DNA of 64,000 nucleotides, taken from assembly GCF_947172395.1 (NCBI RefSeq), contig NC_069087.1, positions 5,909,107-5,973,106 of the forward strand, read 5' to 3'. The notes beneath the pieces are model-generated. The model was not told where the DNA came from, did not search any database, and saw nothing but the letters and a program-made list of their open reading frames with translations. Source of the stretch: Bicyclus anynana (Eukaryota; Arthropoda; Insecta; Lepidoptera; Nymphalidae). Within the stretch, counting starts at the first letter, position 1. Each line of letters starts with the position of its first letter. A program made the translations under genes and the position numbers. Positions 1-11,412 of the stretch are shown in pieces.

Positions 1-1260
1 TGGAAATATGGAAAGAAAATGCCTATCTGATCCTACTTGTCAGTTACTTAGCCCCAAAAGTGAGTGATGTAGTAGTTGTATGTAGTAAAGTAGATCGCCT
101 TCATAGTTCTGACATTCCTTGACCAAACGCGTATTAACATTGGCGAAGATCAGTGGTCCAAGGAATACCAGAAGTTTTCAGTTTAGGTTATATTCGCTCC
201 ATGCTTTCGCAGGTTGAGGGAATGGAAATAGTAACTATTACGGCTAGTAGAAATAAAACTTACTTATAGCCTTCAAAATAATTAAAAAAGTTGGAAAAAA
301 AAACATATAAGCTGGAGTCATCACCACCAAAAAAAAAAAAACTTAGACTTAAGTATGTGGAAGCTTTTTTGTTTTTCTCAATTCGCTTCAATTCTAGTAA
401 TTACCTATATCTTTCGCATCGTATCAAAAACCCTTTTTTTAATTCGATTAATAAGGCAGTAAAATTAGTAACAAAGTGTGAAACACGAAGTTTATGACTA
501 TTATCTACTTACCTATTTACAGAAACACGAAGTTTTATGTGTAGGTATTTACAACAGTGTCATAAACATAAAGATGCGGTATGGTAGTTTGAAAAGGCCT
601 ATTAAATTTATACACACTAAGGCAGTAATGAAATTATGACCGTCAAAGGTTAGTCTTAAAACACACTACATAGTAGGTCTAAGGTAGGTAATTAAATTGA
701 TCATATTTATTACTCTCGGCAGCGCCGGCCCGAAGTTAATTTTAAAATTGAGCGAGATCCAATTATGGCGCCTCTCCTGTTTGTTCCTAATAATATGTAG
801 ATACCTATACCAAATTATGAGTGTAAAGTAACAATGGAACGCGAAGATCTCGACCATACTCTGGGGTGACCAATTGAATATCAAGCGCAGTACTGTCTAC
901 GGTTGACTAGGATTATCATTTCGCCGCTCTCTAAGATTTGGCGCCTGGAGCGACTGCTCCGTTCGCCGTATGGACGGGTCGGCCTTGACTCTGGGACTTG
1001 CCACAGACTTTGGCAAAACTATCATATTATCTGTCCATCTTATTTAAGTGCGTAAGTGATGTTACCACAGTAAGTGGTACAAATTAAGTGAATAGAATGG
1101 TCGATGACGCCTAAAATGCTATACGAAACAATCACAAACGATAAAGACGCTTGGAGGCCGTTTTATCAGCTTCCACCTTCACACAGGAAGTAAAACTATA
1201 AGAAATTATAATGTTGTTATCAATTGTAAATTATAATAAAGTATGATTTTTTTTAAAAAA
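1..1260. other. No gene seen; AT-rich, possible old repeat
   Basis: No convincing coding frame. A short GC-rich patch (925-1000, TTTGGCGCCTGGAGCGACTG) and its partial counterpart at 711-735 (CAGCGCCGGCCC) look like debris of a dispersed repeat. Confidence 0.5.
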
Positions 1261-1407
1261 AAGAGCAACTGTTGAGTTTCTTGCCGGTTTTTTCTCAGCA
1301 GAACCTGCCTTCCGAACCGGTGGTAGAATCTTTACAAATAGTCAACTGTCAAAACTGCTTGTAAACTGAGCCTACTTGAAATAAATGATTTTTGATTTTG
1401 ATTTTGA
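1261..1407 (+). repeat. Rep-E copy with ATTTTTG tail
   Basis: AAGAGCAACTGTTGAGTTTC, CAGCAGAACCTGCCTTCCG, ACCGGTGGTAGAATC, then CCTACTTGAAATAAATGA and a short TTTTGATTTTG tail. Probably the 3' end of a LINE or SINE; the same block occurs at 8632 and 50281. Confidence 0.82.
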
Positions 1408-1490
1408 ACTCTGCGATAAAAGCCCATCAGGCCTCAAGCTCAAGGTACGAAATGTCGAAACATTATGGAATCGCTACGGATATAAGAGAC

Positions 1491-1672
1491 TAGCTGACGC
1501 CGCGCGTTATCACCCGTGTGGTTCCCGTTCCCGTAAGAATACGGGGATAATATACAGCCTATAACGTTCCTCAATAAGCGAGTTACCTAACTCTGAAAGA
1601 ATTTTCCAAATCGGACCAGAAGTTCCTGAGATTAGCGCGTTCAAACAAACTAATATAATATTAAGTATAGAT
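1491..1672 (+). repeat. Rep-C copy, near complete
   Basis: Family beginning TAGCTGACGCCGCGCG, with GGTTCCCGTTCCCGTA, GGGGATAATATACAG, AAATCGGACCAG and ATTAGCGCGTTCAA, ending near TATAATATTAAGTATAGAT. Dispersed across the window; no ORF. I associate this type with Lepidoptera but cannot name its class. Confidence 0.8.
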
Positions 1673-2223
1673 TCTCGGTTTCGAATTCTGTTCACGTCCA
1701 ATGAACCACAGACCAAATATATAAATATAAATATCCTTTTAGCTACGAGAAACATTTTTTTTTTTAATTTTCATTCGAAAATATTTGTTAATTTATTTAT
1801 TTTTTCCAAGTTTTGTAAATGTGTGAAATGGTATACTAACAAATAAATGTTTATTTATTTATAATTATTCTTCTATAGACCATGATACCTACGAAGCATC
1901 CTTCACCACAAACCCAATCGCAATCCTAACAATAAACAGCTTCATCGGATGGCAGTTCAAATTAAGCTTTTTGTTTGAAAGTTTCATTCTGCCCACACGA
2001 CTACGAAATAAAAAGCTTGATATAAATGCCGGTTCCATCAACAGATGAACGGAATGATGATATTATTATATTTCATTGTCACTGAATGACTAGACTAACT
2101 TTAGCCTAATAAGTGAAAGGTGAAATTACGTAAATTAATGGCCTATGACCATTTTGCAATTGTAGGAAAATCAGTACGTTAATTTTTTTATTATTGCCTC
2201 GAAAACTATCATTAGTACCTACT

Positions 2224-2259
2224 CCTGGCCAAATTATCATTCATGATAGTTTGGCCAGG
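2224..2259. other. Near-perfect 36-bp palindrome
   Basis: Arms CCTGGCCAAATTATCAT and ATGATAGTTTGGCCAGG pair over 17 bp with one mismatch and a 2-base loop. Confidence 0.75.
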
Positions 2260-2547
2260 CCGTGTCTATGAGTATAAATAAGATTACGAAGATATTGATA
2301 GAGTACGCCAATGTTTTAAAGACGTATAAAATTTTGAGGAGTTTAAAAAATGTAGGTAGGTAGGTACCTATTCACGTCAAAAATCGATTAGTGGGCATCC
2401 AGCTTAACTCCACGCCGGACATTGGATACAATACCTAATGTTTGTCTACATGAGACGTGAGTCACTGCGCGTCGCGGTCGATGTACATTACGCAAACAAC
2501 GTCCGCCTGCAGGGCTGTGCAACCGTTTTTATTTTTATCATTTATTT

Positions 2548-2631
2548 AACCGGCCTTCCAAACTGATGATACAATCACTAACAAACGGACCAAAAGTGCT
2601 TGTAAATTAATTTAGAAATAAATGAATCTTA
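2548..2631 (+). repeat. Rep-E fragment, diverged
   Basis: ACCGGCCTTCCAAACTGATG, AAAAGTGCTTGTAAATTAAT, GAAATAAATGAATCTT. Only the second half of the family is recognisable. Confidence 0.55.
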
Positions 2632-3454
2632 AGTCTACCTATCTGTAATTTTAAGAATTAAAACTACCGTAAAAGTTTTCCATAATATTGTCATAGAAAA
2701 ACGGCTAAACTGACGCGTTAAGAAATTTTTAACTGAATTATAGTCGCAATATGCAAGCGTACCTATACCTACCTAAGTATTAGCGTCGCGACTTACTTGT
2801 TTCTAGTCAATGTCAGATAATTCATTACAAACTTTTTTTTAACTTACTTTTGCATATTCAAATTTTAAAAGTTTATTGTACCACTTTCCCTAAATTTATA
2901 GGATTTTGAAAATTTAACCAAAAAAATAATTGTTAAAATGAAATGAAGGTGATATGAAAGTATGTGAATTACAAAGGTACCTTAGTATAATTGCAGTCAG
3001 GATTGTTTTCTCTTTACAGTTAGTACCTAGTCATACATACAATTTTGCATACATGTAAGATAAACTTTAATGAAAATGCAAAAAATTCATCTCTATTATA
3101 AACTAATGCTGTGGTTAGGACACCAAGCAGCCTGAACGGTTTGTAATACGGACTTTAAATTTTTTAATACGTTAATTTTAAAAGTAAATTTTGATCTATT
3201 CTATTTTTTTAATCATTAGTTATTTTTGCATCAAAATGGCAACCCTACAGCCACCGGCGCGCCGCCGGCTATTGTATTATGTATCGTGCCAGGGGGCAAC
3301 AGTTTTCCGCTCGCTACTGAATGATTTTTTAAATAAACATAAATTATGACCGTGTTACATTTAGTCAGAAACTTGTGATGTTTCCACTCAGTGGGGAGGT
3401 CTATCAATGCAGCGTTTTCTGGTGCTCGCATCTTCGGGTTTTAATAAAGGTAAG

Positions 3455-3503
3455 CACTACTGTCTATCGTCTCTATGTTCAATAGAGACGATAGACAGCA
3501 GTG
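3455..3503. other. Strong hairpin, 22-bp stem
   Basis: Arms 3455-3476 and 3482-3503 pair along 22 bp with one mismatch around a 5-base loop (core CTGTCTATCGTCTCTAT). Could be a tiny foldback element or a transcribed hairpin; no evidence of transcription. Confidence 0.75.
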
Positions 3504-4308
3504 GGCTGGGCTGAAGTAAAATAATCAGCATTACTACTTAAACTTAATTAGAAGTTTGTTACACTTCAAGGTCCATCAAACTAAATACCGATCATAAAGA
3601 AATTACGCATAGATACATTCTTACATAAATATGTAAATAAACATATAGTGAATATTACAGAAAAGGACATATCTATCACCTACGTATAAAAATGAGAGAA
3701 CCAAAGTAGAGAAATAAACTTAAGTTTTAAGGGCGGGATACCAATAAGACCCACATTTTAAGGTAGTCACTTAATAGGCCGATAAGTAAACTTTTGAGCA
3801 AAAAACTCAACTGACTAAAATGGCTATACTCTGTCATAAGATAAACAGAATCGCAAATTCAGTAAGTAAGAAGTAAGTACTTCAAAGTAAGTAAGTATGT
3901 AGGTTATGCATATAGATGAAGTAGGTACCTACAGAAAATAATTGAGCGTGTTAATTAACATAAATACCAACACAAAATACCATATCATTTCACTGTAAAA
4001 GGTTTACGATCTGCAAAAACGTACTGCGACACCATCAATCTCGCGCCAAAAACGCTTATCTATTTTGATACAAAAAAGGCATAAGGCATCTCACACACTA
4101 GGCGGCCACGATCACAATCAGTGACCGCAACGACCAGGATTCAATTAAGGAAATCATATGAACATCACGCATTAAGGAGCATCAACCTTTGGTGTCAAAA
4201 CCGAACCGGCGCGAATAATCATTGCGATTGCGAATCTATCGTACCTACCTATCTATAGTTTGCTATGATCGCTCGCTTCACTAGTTCTGTGACGGCGAAT
4301 GCGGGTTT

Positions 4309-4586
4309 CATCATTATCAACCAATATTCCACTCACTGCTGAGTCTCCTCTCCTCTCAGAATGAGAGGTGTTAGGCCATATAGTCCACCGCGCTGGCCCA
4401 ATGCGGATTGGCAGACTTCACACACACACAGATAATTAAGAAAAATGTAAGCAGATTTCCTAACGATGTTTTTCCTTTACCGTTTAAGACACCTGAAAAG
4501 TTGGTGGTGCATGCCCCTGAACGAATTTGAACCTATACTCCCCGGAATTGGAGGCAGTGGTTATATCCACTGGGCTATCACGACTC
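4309..4586 (-). mobile_element. SINE-B copy, near full length
   Basis: Minus-strand copy from the tail (TCATCATTATCAACC) through GGCCCAATGCGGATTGGC to the tRNA-like head (CCACTGGGCTATCACG). Box A and a damaged box B are both visible. Confidence 0.85.
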
Positions 4587-5232
4587 CAGCAGCCTGCAGT
4601 GTTTGCGCCGGCAGAATAAAAACTGCAGTTGCCGACAATAATTAGTCGCTTGACGACCAGTCGTGGTCGTGGCCGCAAATCTAGCCCGGCAGACAAACCG
4701 TAGCCTTTACGACAACAACCATCAATCCGTGGTAGTTTAGTGTGCGAGGTCCCTTAATTAATTTTCCTATAAAGCCAAGTAAAGTAAGGACGAGAATAAA
4801 TCGAGTCTTTTAATGATTTTAATCGCGACCGCACCCGTGCTCTGTCATTTGGCACCAAATATGGCGGCGATCGTAAAATGAATTAAGCCAAGCGCGAAAC
4901 AGTCGTGGTCTGGGAGGGCGTAGATGATTTTTAAAGGGTGCTTGAGCATTTTAATACATACAAATCTATGCCTATACTAGGTATAATGAAATCGAGACGC
5001 ACGGAAGTGTGTCAGCCAAATTAAACAGAACGGCTGACATAGACTTGAACGAGAGCCTGCAATAGCCAGACATACCGACAGTCCACGCTGACAACCATAG
5101 GTATAAGTACAAGTACGTTAGCCAATTATAGAGTTGGGCTCGTGGTGGGTTTGAAAGGTTTCAAGACTCTACAATTCTACATCCTCAATTGGCCAAGTAT
5201 AAAACTTAATCTTTTGATATTTTCTTCGGAAT

Positions 5233-5445
5233 ATCATCATCATCATCATCATCATCATATCAGCCAGCCGATGTACGGTCACTGCCTTTTGTATGGACTT
5301 CCAAACATCACGATCCTGATCCGCCTGCATCCAGCAAATTCCCGCGACTCTCTTGATGTCCTCAATCGACTTGGTAGGACTTGGTCGATCAACACTGCGC
5401 TTTCTAGTGCGGGGTCGCCATTCCAACACCTTGGGACCCCAATGT
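5233..5445 (-). mobile_element. RTE 3' fragment
   Basis: 5'-truncated minus-strand RTE relative. A (ATC)n run at its left edge is the 3' tail, followed by sequence coding in reverse for LEWRPRTRKRSV and DIKRVAGICWMQ, which matches the C-terminus of the intact element. Diverged, with frame-breaking changes. Confidence 0.88.
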
Positions 5446-5894
5446 CAATCGGTTTCAAATGGTCGCGAAGCTTGACTGGCGACTGGGGAGCGGGGACATT
5501 CTCATATTATACCAAGGAAAATTAAAAAATACGCTTAAAATAAGCTGATATTTATCTCTGTCTGAGGTAACAAAATAGTGACGTAATCTAGTGGACTGTG
5601 AATTAAAGTATCTATTTTTATATACCTAAGTAGGTATACCTACGTATCTGTAAAGGTATTAAAGATACCAGATAATTATATAAAACAGTCTTTTGAAAAC
5701 TGGAATGTTTTGCCAATTTAGACTGGCTTGAAAATTAATAGAAACTGAGAGTGTTAAGTACTATAAGTTTCCAATTTTATGTCGTGATTCCAATGCCAGG
5801 CAAGAAAGCGAGTAAAAACCTTATTCCGCCCAAAGGTCTACAGATTCTGTAAACTTCTAGCAACCAGCAGGCTTACCTATTTAATTTACTTTAC

Positions 5895-6209
5895 ATTTTA
5901 ACCGACTTCAAAAAAAGGAGGATATTCTCAATTCGATGCGTGATTTTTTTTTAATGTTTGTTACCGCATAACTTACCTAGTCATCTCTTAATCAATTTAA
6001 AAAAAAAATTTTTTGTTTGATAAATTATACTTCCAGATTGGTCCCGTTTAATTTTCATGAAAATCGGTTCAGTTATTTATGTTAAAATTAAAATAACGAA
6101 ATTGCCCGTACTTCGTGGCCGCCTTCAAAGTGATCAGAAGGTAGCACATACGATGTTATTTTCCGCTATTTATGAGTTTAATTTTGTGATTTTGTTGTCG
6201 GTTAAATTT
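5895..6209. repeat. Rep-F element with inverted ends
   Basis: Starts ATTTTAACCGACTTCAAAAA and ends GTCGGTTAAATTTTT, so the two ends are inverted copies of about 11 bp. Inside is AATTTTCATGAAAATCGGTT. Related starts occur at 16038-16071, 22332-22375 and 62300-62325. Class unknown. Confidence 0.6.
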
Positions 6210-6711
6210 TTTTGTTAAAAAGATTTTGAACATTCATAAGCAATTTTATAAATCACTCGCCCTTAATTGGCTACGCTCTCTCAGAGTAATTTAAAAGGAA
6301 GTTTATTTATATTTATCACAATATTTATTATCAACTTATTTGTACGAGACTTTTTCGGATAATGCGTTTGCTCGTTTAGGTATCTAGGGTAATGATTTCC
6401 CTTTGATTCCGTGCATAACTTTTCTTTATGTCTACCTACCTAGCACCTACACTTCCGACCGTTTTCAATAACCTACCCAAGATTACGGATAGACAGCTAT
6501 CCTCGATTATCAGTAACAGTCAAACTATCTTTACATAGTGAAACTATCTATCAGTAGGTTACTGAAAAACAGATAAGTACAGAAAGATAGATTTTCTTAA
6601 CTTTAGTAAGCGAAATGGCGGATAGATAGGTTATTGAAAACGGGCGTTAGAGTGTGCTGCAATAAATGCTCATTTGAAATTGGAACTACACAAGTAGGTA
6701 CTTACCTATAC

Positions 6712-6777
6712 CTCATCATTATCAACCCATATTCAGCTCACTGCTGAGCTCGAGTCTTCTCTCAGAATAAGAGGAGG
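6712..6777 (-). mobile_element. SINE-B 3' fragment
   Basis: Only the last ~66 bp (CATCATTATCAACCCATATT, then CACTGCTGAGCTCGAG). A 5'-truncated copy that keeps the tail, consistent with LINE-type insertion. Confidence 0.75.
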
Positions 6778-6907
6778 CTTGAGCTCTGAGCCTCTCATTA
6801 ATTACTTCATTAAATACTTCATTAATTAATTACTTCATTAAATACCTAATGAGTAGTAGTACTACTTTATTATTGTTGTACAAATGTATACTGTGATATT
6901 GTTTAAC

Positions 6908-7101
6908 TAGCTGACGCCGCGCGGTTTTACCCGCGTGGTTCCCGTTCCCGTAGGAATACGGGGATAAAATATAGCCTATAGCCTTCCTCTATAAATGCAC
7001 AATCGAACATTGAAAGAATTTTTCAAATCGGACCAGTAGTTCCTGAAATTAGCACGTTCAATCAAACAAACAAAGAAACTGTTCAGCTTTATAATATTAG
7101 T
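6908..7101 (+). repeat. Rep-C copy, complete
   Basis: TAGCTGACGCCGCGCGGTTT through the AAACAAACAAAG run to CAGCTTTATAATATTAGTA. The cleanest copy of the family here. Confidence 0.83.
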
Positions 7102-7997
7102 AGGTATAAATACTTTGTTGTTTGTTATAAACTCTGTTCGTTGTTACCTAGTAAAAGGTTGACTTTGTTTTCGATGTTTAATTTGTTGCAAAAAGTAAAT
7201 TATTTCATTTCGTTATAAATAACCAGCATGAAATAACTGCAACGAATTAATGTTGTAATGTTGTCATGAATGCAGTTGTCCCCTAAAAAGCTAAATATAA
7301 AAATTCCCTATAAAATTCCTGCACAAACCGATAAAAAAAAAGAAAGACATGTCTCCATATCGCCGTGTGTAGAACACACTTCGTATGGGTAATTAGGACA
7401 AAAGTAAACAATGAGTTATTAAAAACACGCAATTACTGGACATGAAACGAGAGTATAAATATAATTGTAATGGAGAACATTAAAGCAATTAACAACATTC
7501 TCTGCTAAGTTATGGACATTAACGCCATATGTTTGTTGTACCATAAACATGCGGTATACAGTAGACGTTTAAGTCTGAATCTTATAAGTTACTACCGGAC
7601 GCGCGCGACTTCGTTCTGTTACATCTCTAAATTCTATATTCGTAATGCAGAGCTGTGACACAGATATAAATGTTTTGTCAGCAATATATCTGCTTTATAA
7701 ACCGTAGCTCTGCCTCTAAACATTCAGTCGTTCTGGTGATTAGCCGAATTGCTGTCCAGCTAAGGACCTGGTTTATGTCCGCCGGTCTGGACTAAGTAAC
7801 AAGGCTAAGCCCCTGATAATACTAGCCGCCTATAGACCCTTTGCAGGTCCTCGCGAGTCGCGAAACGTAGTGATCCATAGTAATAGAGTTTGTTGTCGTA
7901 TTTTGAACTATAGTTAAATTATAAACAATAAAACTCAGTTTCAGTTAACAAAGTGTTTTTTTTTTATAAACACCGAGAAGCCGAAACTAACAGTTCG

Positions 7998-8184
7998 CAT
8001 GGAAATCCGATTTTCCCAAATCCTGCGAGAACTATGGATTTTTCCGGGATTAAAAGTAACCTATATGTTAATCCAAAGTAAAATCTATTTCCATTTAAAA
8101 TTTTAGCCAAATCGCTTCAGTAGCCGCAGCGTAAAGGAGGAACCAACATACACACAAACTTTCGCCTATAAAATATTAGTGTGA
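7998..8184 (+). repeat. Rep-D copy
   Basis: Family with CTGCGAGAACTATGGATTTT, TCCGGGATTAAAAGTAACC, AAATCGCTTCAGTAG and the end TTCGCCTATAAAATATTAGT. The usual GCGGACGCCCGCGAC start is replaced here. Confidence 0.76.
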
Positions 8185-8631
8185 AAATTTATAATTATCT
8201 TATACTCGTTCTAACAAGCAGACGCCCGCGACTTTCCCTGCATATAGGTATACACCTAACCCTTCTCATTTCAAAGACTTAGGTAGGTACATACAAGGAT
8301 CCGCCATCTTCTCTCCCTTGTTTCCCTCTTTAACGTTAAAATTATAAAAATATTTTCTCAGAGTGAGTAGTAGGTATCTACCTACCTATAAAAGGAAAAA
8401 GAAGTTCAATGCTTTGTACTGCTTCTACGTAGATAGTACGTTGAAAACTAATAAGCAAATATTTTAAATTACTGACTCATCTGTCCTCGGAATATTAATG
8501 TTGTAGTGTTTGCCATAAAATGTAATCTTACATCAATCATGCCAAGATAAGATGCATACTTCAAGACTTCTGAATATACTCGTAGAAGCAAGTTTTGTTG
8601 TATAAAATTGTATGATCGATAATGATTTTTT

Positions 8632-8778
8632 AAAAGAGCAACTGTTGAGTTTCTTTCCGGCTCTTCTCAGCAGAACCTGCCTTCCAAACCGGTGGTTAGA
8701 ATCTTTACAAATAGACAACCTTGAAGTTTTATAAGTGCTTTTAAACTAAGCCTACTTGAAATAAACTTTTTGAAATTA
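8632..8778 (+). repeat. Rep-E copy
   Basis: AAAAGAGCAACTGTTGAGTT through CCGGTGGTTAGAATCTTTAC to GCCTACTTGAAATAAAC. Very similar to 1261-1407 but without the TTTTGATT tail. Confidence 0.82.
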
Positions 8779-8784
8779 ACCTTA

Positions 8785-9753
8785 TATTTAGATTTAAATA
8801 TTTTTTTATTTTGAAATTCTTCATGGCGTTTAAGCCTTTTAAACCTTCTAAATTGGATGCGTATGTTTTTTTTACTGTCATAACTTCGTCATTTATGAAG
8901 CAATATTGACAATTATTTTTTTTATTAATGTCAAATTGACATACTGACTTGCGTTCTCCAACAACCAATCACGGGTCTGTGTTTCGAATAATCAGAATCC
9001 TTTATTTTGAAGTAGGTACCTAAACTATTAGATACAACAATTAGACTGCTAATGATGATGAAGCATGAATAGATAAGCAATAGGCTGTGCTGTGCACAAT
9101 GGTTTTAACTACACAAAGTACAAATTGTACAAAATGGGAAATTCCTCCTCCAATACATGTAGGTACGTAATGAACCCTCAGGGTATGCGTTGCGTTTATG
9201 CATCTATGAAGGCACCCGAATTCTTAGTGAGTACGTAGGTATATAAGTGTTTTAATGGTTTTTAAAACTGCCAAAGTTGGACAGCCCATCCATCATATTA
9301 AACTTGTAACATACCTAAGATGGTATGTAGATACATAACAATGATTAAGTTATTTCTTAAATGTCAGTTTCAGCGTACACACACCGGCCGAGTTGAAATC
9401 CTTGACGACATTCCCGCTAAATGGCAAGTGCTTTTTTCATCGTACGCTTCTCCGAAAGCCAAACTGGTCGGATGAGGTCGGGAGCGCACGTTTTTTTCGG
9501 ACAACGAACGCGTATCTTGAGAAGTTTGTACTCTTGTACTCGTTTGCTAGCAATGCATGCTATATGTTTGTTTGCTGAGGTCTCGTTACACCTTTCGACA
9601 ATAGTATTAGTAAATTGGGATGGGATTAGTAAGATGTATCATAAAGGTCGTAGCTCTTAGAGCCACCCGGGATCCGACCCGCATCGCCTCGCCGCGAGTG
9701 GTTAGTATTTTATTACCCGACTGCAAGAAGGGTTATGTTTTTCGTGCGTATCT
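8785..9753. other. No gene seen
   Basis: Short frames at 9393-9660 overlap one another in different frames and show no domain. TAGGTACCTA-type words occur at 9013. No repeat partner recognised. Confidence 0.45.
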
Positions 9754-9789
9754 TGTATGTATGTATAAATGTATGTATGTATGTATGTA
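9754..9789. repeat. (GTAT)n microsatellite
   Basis: About eight GTAT units with one break (TAAA). It follows the ACCCGACTGCAAGAAGGGTT block. Confidence 0.85.
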
Positions 9790-9896
9790 ATAAATAATAT
9801 AGTATAAGTATATATCGTTAGATTTGTCTTAATAACCCAAGTGTTCTTAGATAGGTGAAATTAAAAAAAAACAACAAGACGACTGTGAGACGCTAT

Positions 9897-9979
9897 GAGA
9901 AAACAGTCGGGACCTGTAAAAAAATGTAGACGAAAATCATTCTATTCAATATACCTAATAAGGTCCCAACTGTTTTCTA
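9897..9979. other. Spaced inverted repeat, ~18-bp arms
   Basis: GAGAAAACAGTCGGGACCTG (left) and GGTCCCAACTGTTTTCT (right) are inverted copies with one mismatch, ~46 bases apart. Wider out, ACCCGACTGCA (9716) and TGCAGTCGGGT (10041) are also inverted, so 9716-10051 may be one small foldback element. Confidence 0.55.
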
Positions 9980-10017
9980 ATTGCTTTCTACACTTCTGGA
10001 CTGAGCTTGTTTTTTTT

Positions 10018-10284
10018 TCTTTTCAGTTTTTGTATAATTTATGCAGTCGGGTTTTTTTATTTGTTTAATTAATTTATTTATTCTTTGTATGGATTTGTAT
10101 GGGCATGCGCTAACTACAAGCGTATTGTGGTTTCCCCGCGGACACTGCAATATGCTGAGTGGAGACCCTTTTAGGATCATCATGCAAGTTGCAATGTATT
10201 TAATTTATTGTTTTCTTTTTCTCTCTTTTCTTTGTATGATGTGTATTCTGAATAAACTTTTCTTTCTTTCTTTCTTTCTTTCTT
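10018..10284 (+). mobile_element. Retroposon 3' end with (CTTT)n tail
   Basis: A segment with no open frame of note ends in TGTATTCTGAATAAACTTTT and then a TTTC microsatellite (10258-10284). A polyadenylation signal just before a simple-repeat tail is the normal appearance of a retroposed 3' end. Family not recognised. Confidence 0.55.
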
Positions 10285-10367
10285 TACATCAACTCCGTAC
10301 CATGACCGGATCGCCTCAATCAATGATAGCTCGCTGTTGGCATGCTTGCCTTGCGTGAAATTTGACG

Positions 10368-10630
10368 GCTGGGCCGATTGAGGTTCTCTTAATTGGTCCA
10401 GGTCTAGCTGGTGGGAGGCTTTAGACTGAGGTCAGTTACCACCCTACCGACAATGACGTATCGCCAAGCGATTTAGCTTTCCGCTACGATGTCGTATCAA
10501 AACCGAAAGGGGTGTTGATTTTTATCCTCCTCCTAACAAGTTAGCCCGCTTACATCTTAGTCTGCGTCATCACTTACCATTCGGTGAGATTGTAGTCAAG
10601 GGCTATCTTGTAAGAATAAAAAAAAATACT
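10368..10630 (+). mobile_element. SINE-A copy, head missing
   Basis: Plus-strand body from CTGGGCCGATTGAGG through GCCAAGCGATTTAGC to an A-rich tail. The tRNA-like head is absent, apart from a possible GACGGC remnant, so the copy cannot be transcribed from its own promoter. Confidence 0.8.
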
Positions 10631-11171
10631 ACTCGGAAATTCCTTGACCACGCGAGGTTTACTAGTGACAACGCGGCGTCCACGCGTGGTCCACGTGTCG
10701 ACTACAAGTGGACGCCTAGTGACGAGGCAGTGCGGGTTGGGTCCTAATGAGCTGCAATCTTTAAGTTAGCAAGCGGACGGAGCGACGAAGGACTTGGTAG
10801 GTAATGTGTCAACATCTAGTTCCACGGTCCGTCCGTCCCCGGTGACTTCTGCACACGACGGGACGTGGTGTTATGTAAACATACCGTCGCCGTCCCTTCC
10901 GTGCCTCCGTTATGCATACATTTTCGTATATGTTTTGTATAAAACGATATTTCCAAAAACTTGTCGTCACGTCCGAGACAAAACACGTTTCTTTTACATG
11001 CCAAAAATACATACACAGGTAAAATAGTATTTCGTTCAAATTGGGATCCAACTAAGTCTTTCTTTAAATAAATTATACTCAGTTACAGCTTAGGTATATT
11101 TAGAAGTCGTTCTTGACTTATCTACACCCTATATTATAAAGAGTTAAAGTTTGTGCTATTATCTCTGGATC
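10631..11171. other. CpG-rich stretch, no gene seen
   Basis: 10640-10870 is rich in CpG and has nested palindromes (CCACGCGTGG, CCACGTG and GTCCAC / GTGGAC words). It may be an old foldback element or regulatory DNA. No open frame with recognisable content. Confidence 0.45.
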
Positions 11172-11287
11172 TACAAAACCAATTTTAAAAATTCTTACTT
11201 AATAGAATGCCACGTTATTTATGAATATCCTAGGCTATATTTTATCCCTGTATTCTCACGGAAAAGGGTGAAACCGCGGGGCGTCTA
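11172..11287 (-). repeat. Rep-C-like variant, fragment
   Basis: Minus-strand remnant of the subfamily above; CCACGTTATTTATGAATATC and GGTGAAACCGCGGGGCGTC are visible on the plus strand. It lies ~115 bp beyond the RTE element's 3' end. Confidence 0.65.
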
Positions 11288-11402
11288 ATCCCTGATGATT
11301 TTTTTTCGTTCGTTTAGTGCTCACCTAGGTAACAGACTATCCAAGTCCGCGACTTAGTTTCACTAAATCCGTTCTCAATTTAAACAATTCTTAGGCAGAT
11401 AG

Positions 11403-11412
11403 ATACCTCCCT
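11403..11412. repeat. Target-site duplication, RTE 3' side
   Basis: ATACCTCCCT, identical to 14461-14470 on the other side of the RTE element. The empty site would have read ...AGATAG-ATACCTCCCT-ATCTACT..., next to a foldback element that starts 12 bases further on. Confidence 0.88.

Larger units (their letters stand above)
1673..4308. other. No gene seen between small repeats
   Basis: Apart from the palindrome, hairpin and Rep-E fragment listed separately, this is AT-rich sequence without a coding frame. Contains several TAGGTACCTA-type words (for example about 2354 and 3922). Confidence 0.5.

Noticed and set aside
5236..5259. CAT/ATG triplet runs as stand-alone microsatellites (also 11413, 31711, 53288)
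   Set aside because: Each is the 3' tail of an RTE copy, in the right orientation and with RTE sequence next to it.
5142..5525. 127-residue frame with a histidine run
   Set aside because: It reads across an RTE fragment on the opposite strand; the histidines are the translated CAT repeat tail.
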